Translations under genes and position numbers: made by a program | Notes under the pieces: model-generated | The model's database searches: none | What the model was told of the DNA's origin: nothing | What the model saw: the letters and a program-made list of their open reading frames with translations, nothing else | Source of the DNA: CAZEYT01 sp964516295 | GTDB lineage: Bacteria; Verrucomicrobiota; Verrucomicrobiia; Chthoniobacterales; Terrimicrobiaceae | Direction of reading: 5' to 3' | Length of the DNA: 35,028 nt | NCBI GenBank assembly: GCA_964516295.1 | Contig: CAZEYT010000026.1 | Location: 1 to 35,028 of the forward strand | Part shown: positions 34,748 through 35,028 of the stretch, in pieces | Numbering within the stretch: the stretch's first letter is position 1 | Layout: every line of letters begins with the position of its first letter

Positions 34748-35028
34748 TCACTCCCCGCCCCGCTCGCGCATCAGCCACGCAATCCCGATACAAATTTCGT
34801 AAAGCACATACATCGGCCCCCCCATCAGAAGAAGGGTGAGAATATCCGACGTCGGCGTGATCACCGCCGCAACGATGAAAATAATCACCAGCGCAAAAGC
34901 CCGCGTCCGCTGAAGGATGATATGATCCACGATTCCCAGCTTCACGAGCAGAAGCACCACCACCGGCAATTCAAACGCGAGCCCGAACGCAATGAGGAAC
35001 TGCGTGGTGAACGAATAATACTCCCGCA
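34748..35028 (-). CDS. tatC: TatC, twin-arginine translocase subunit (5' end cut by window edge)
   Basis: Only the C-terminal 92 residues are inside the window. They read REYYSFTTQFLIAFGLAFELP, then VVVLLLVKLGIVDH, and later TPTSDILTLLLMGGPMYVLYE. These are the last three membrane helices of TatC, which recognises twin-arginine signals and builds the channel for folded proteins. The stop is a TGA at 34748. The N-terminal part lies beyond the right edge. No tatA or tatB is visible. Confidence 0.93.
   Translation of the reverse strand, partial: REYYSFTTQFLIAFGLAFELPVVVLLLVKLGIVDHIILQRTRAFALVIIFIVAAVITPTSDILTLLLMGGPMYVLYEICIGIAWLMRERGGE

Overview
The window is a dense, gram-negative, moderately GC-rich chromosomal segment in which every protein gene except one lies on the minus strand. 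Outer-membrane barrel and lipoprotein genes, a TatC, an RND pump, a sialate O-acetylesterase, a GH63-type glucosidase, a GH75-like chitosanase and a FecR/CHASE2-cyclase pair together suggest a polysaccharide-degrading and polysaccharide-exporting heterotroph. The gene styles fit the Verrucomicrobiota best. That assignment is inference, since there is no rRNA gene or other decisive marker. No insertion sequence, phage gene, integrase or CRISPR array was seen.

Region 1 (1-8307) is an exopolysaccharide/O-antigen type locus, transcribed right to left: a FecR-domain secreted protein, a CHASE2 class III nucleotide cyclase, an O-antigen ligase-like polymerase with a TPR tail, an outer-membrane beta-barrel protein, and a Wzc-like chain-length/tyrosine autokinase cut by the left edge. 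A strong 14-bp hairpin sits between fecR and the cyclase start, directly in front of the cyclase ATG.

Region 2 (8530-12485) is housekeeping: tRNA-Gln(UUG), a 437-base gene-free stretch, ligA overlapping a VanZ-like gene, and the only plus-strand gene, a DUF4410-type lipoprotein. Region 3 (12757-22126) holds a secreted sialate O-acetylesterase, a 980-residue FAD plus 4Fe-4S oxidoreductase of the D-lactate/2-hydroxyacid dehydrogenase type, and an RND efflux permease with its periplasmic adaptor.

Region 4 (22256-31950) is the most unusual part. Nine minus-strand genes follow each other with gaps of -4 to +49 bases and probably form one transcription unit. In transcription order they are: a 12-TM transporter fused to a hotdog thioesterase domain of enediyne (CalE7/DynE7) type, a GH75-like lipoprotein, an intact FabF-like ketosynthase, a ketosynthase-like protein that has lost its Cys and both His (chain-length-factor-like), an MntR-type manganese repressor with all six metal ligands, an aldose-epimerase-like protein, a small lipoprotein, an FmdB-like protein that has lost its zinc ligands, and a copper-type P1B ATPase. 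The thioesterase and the KS pair suggest a small, undescribed polyketide/fatty-acyl pathway coupled to a membrane transporter.

Region 5 (32047-35028) carries a large GH63-like glucosidase and the C-terminal part of TatC, cut by the right edge.
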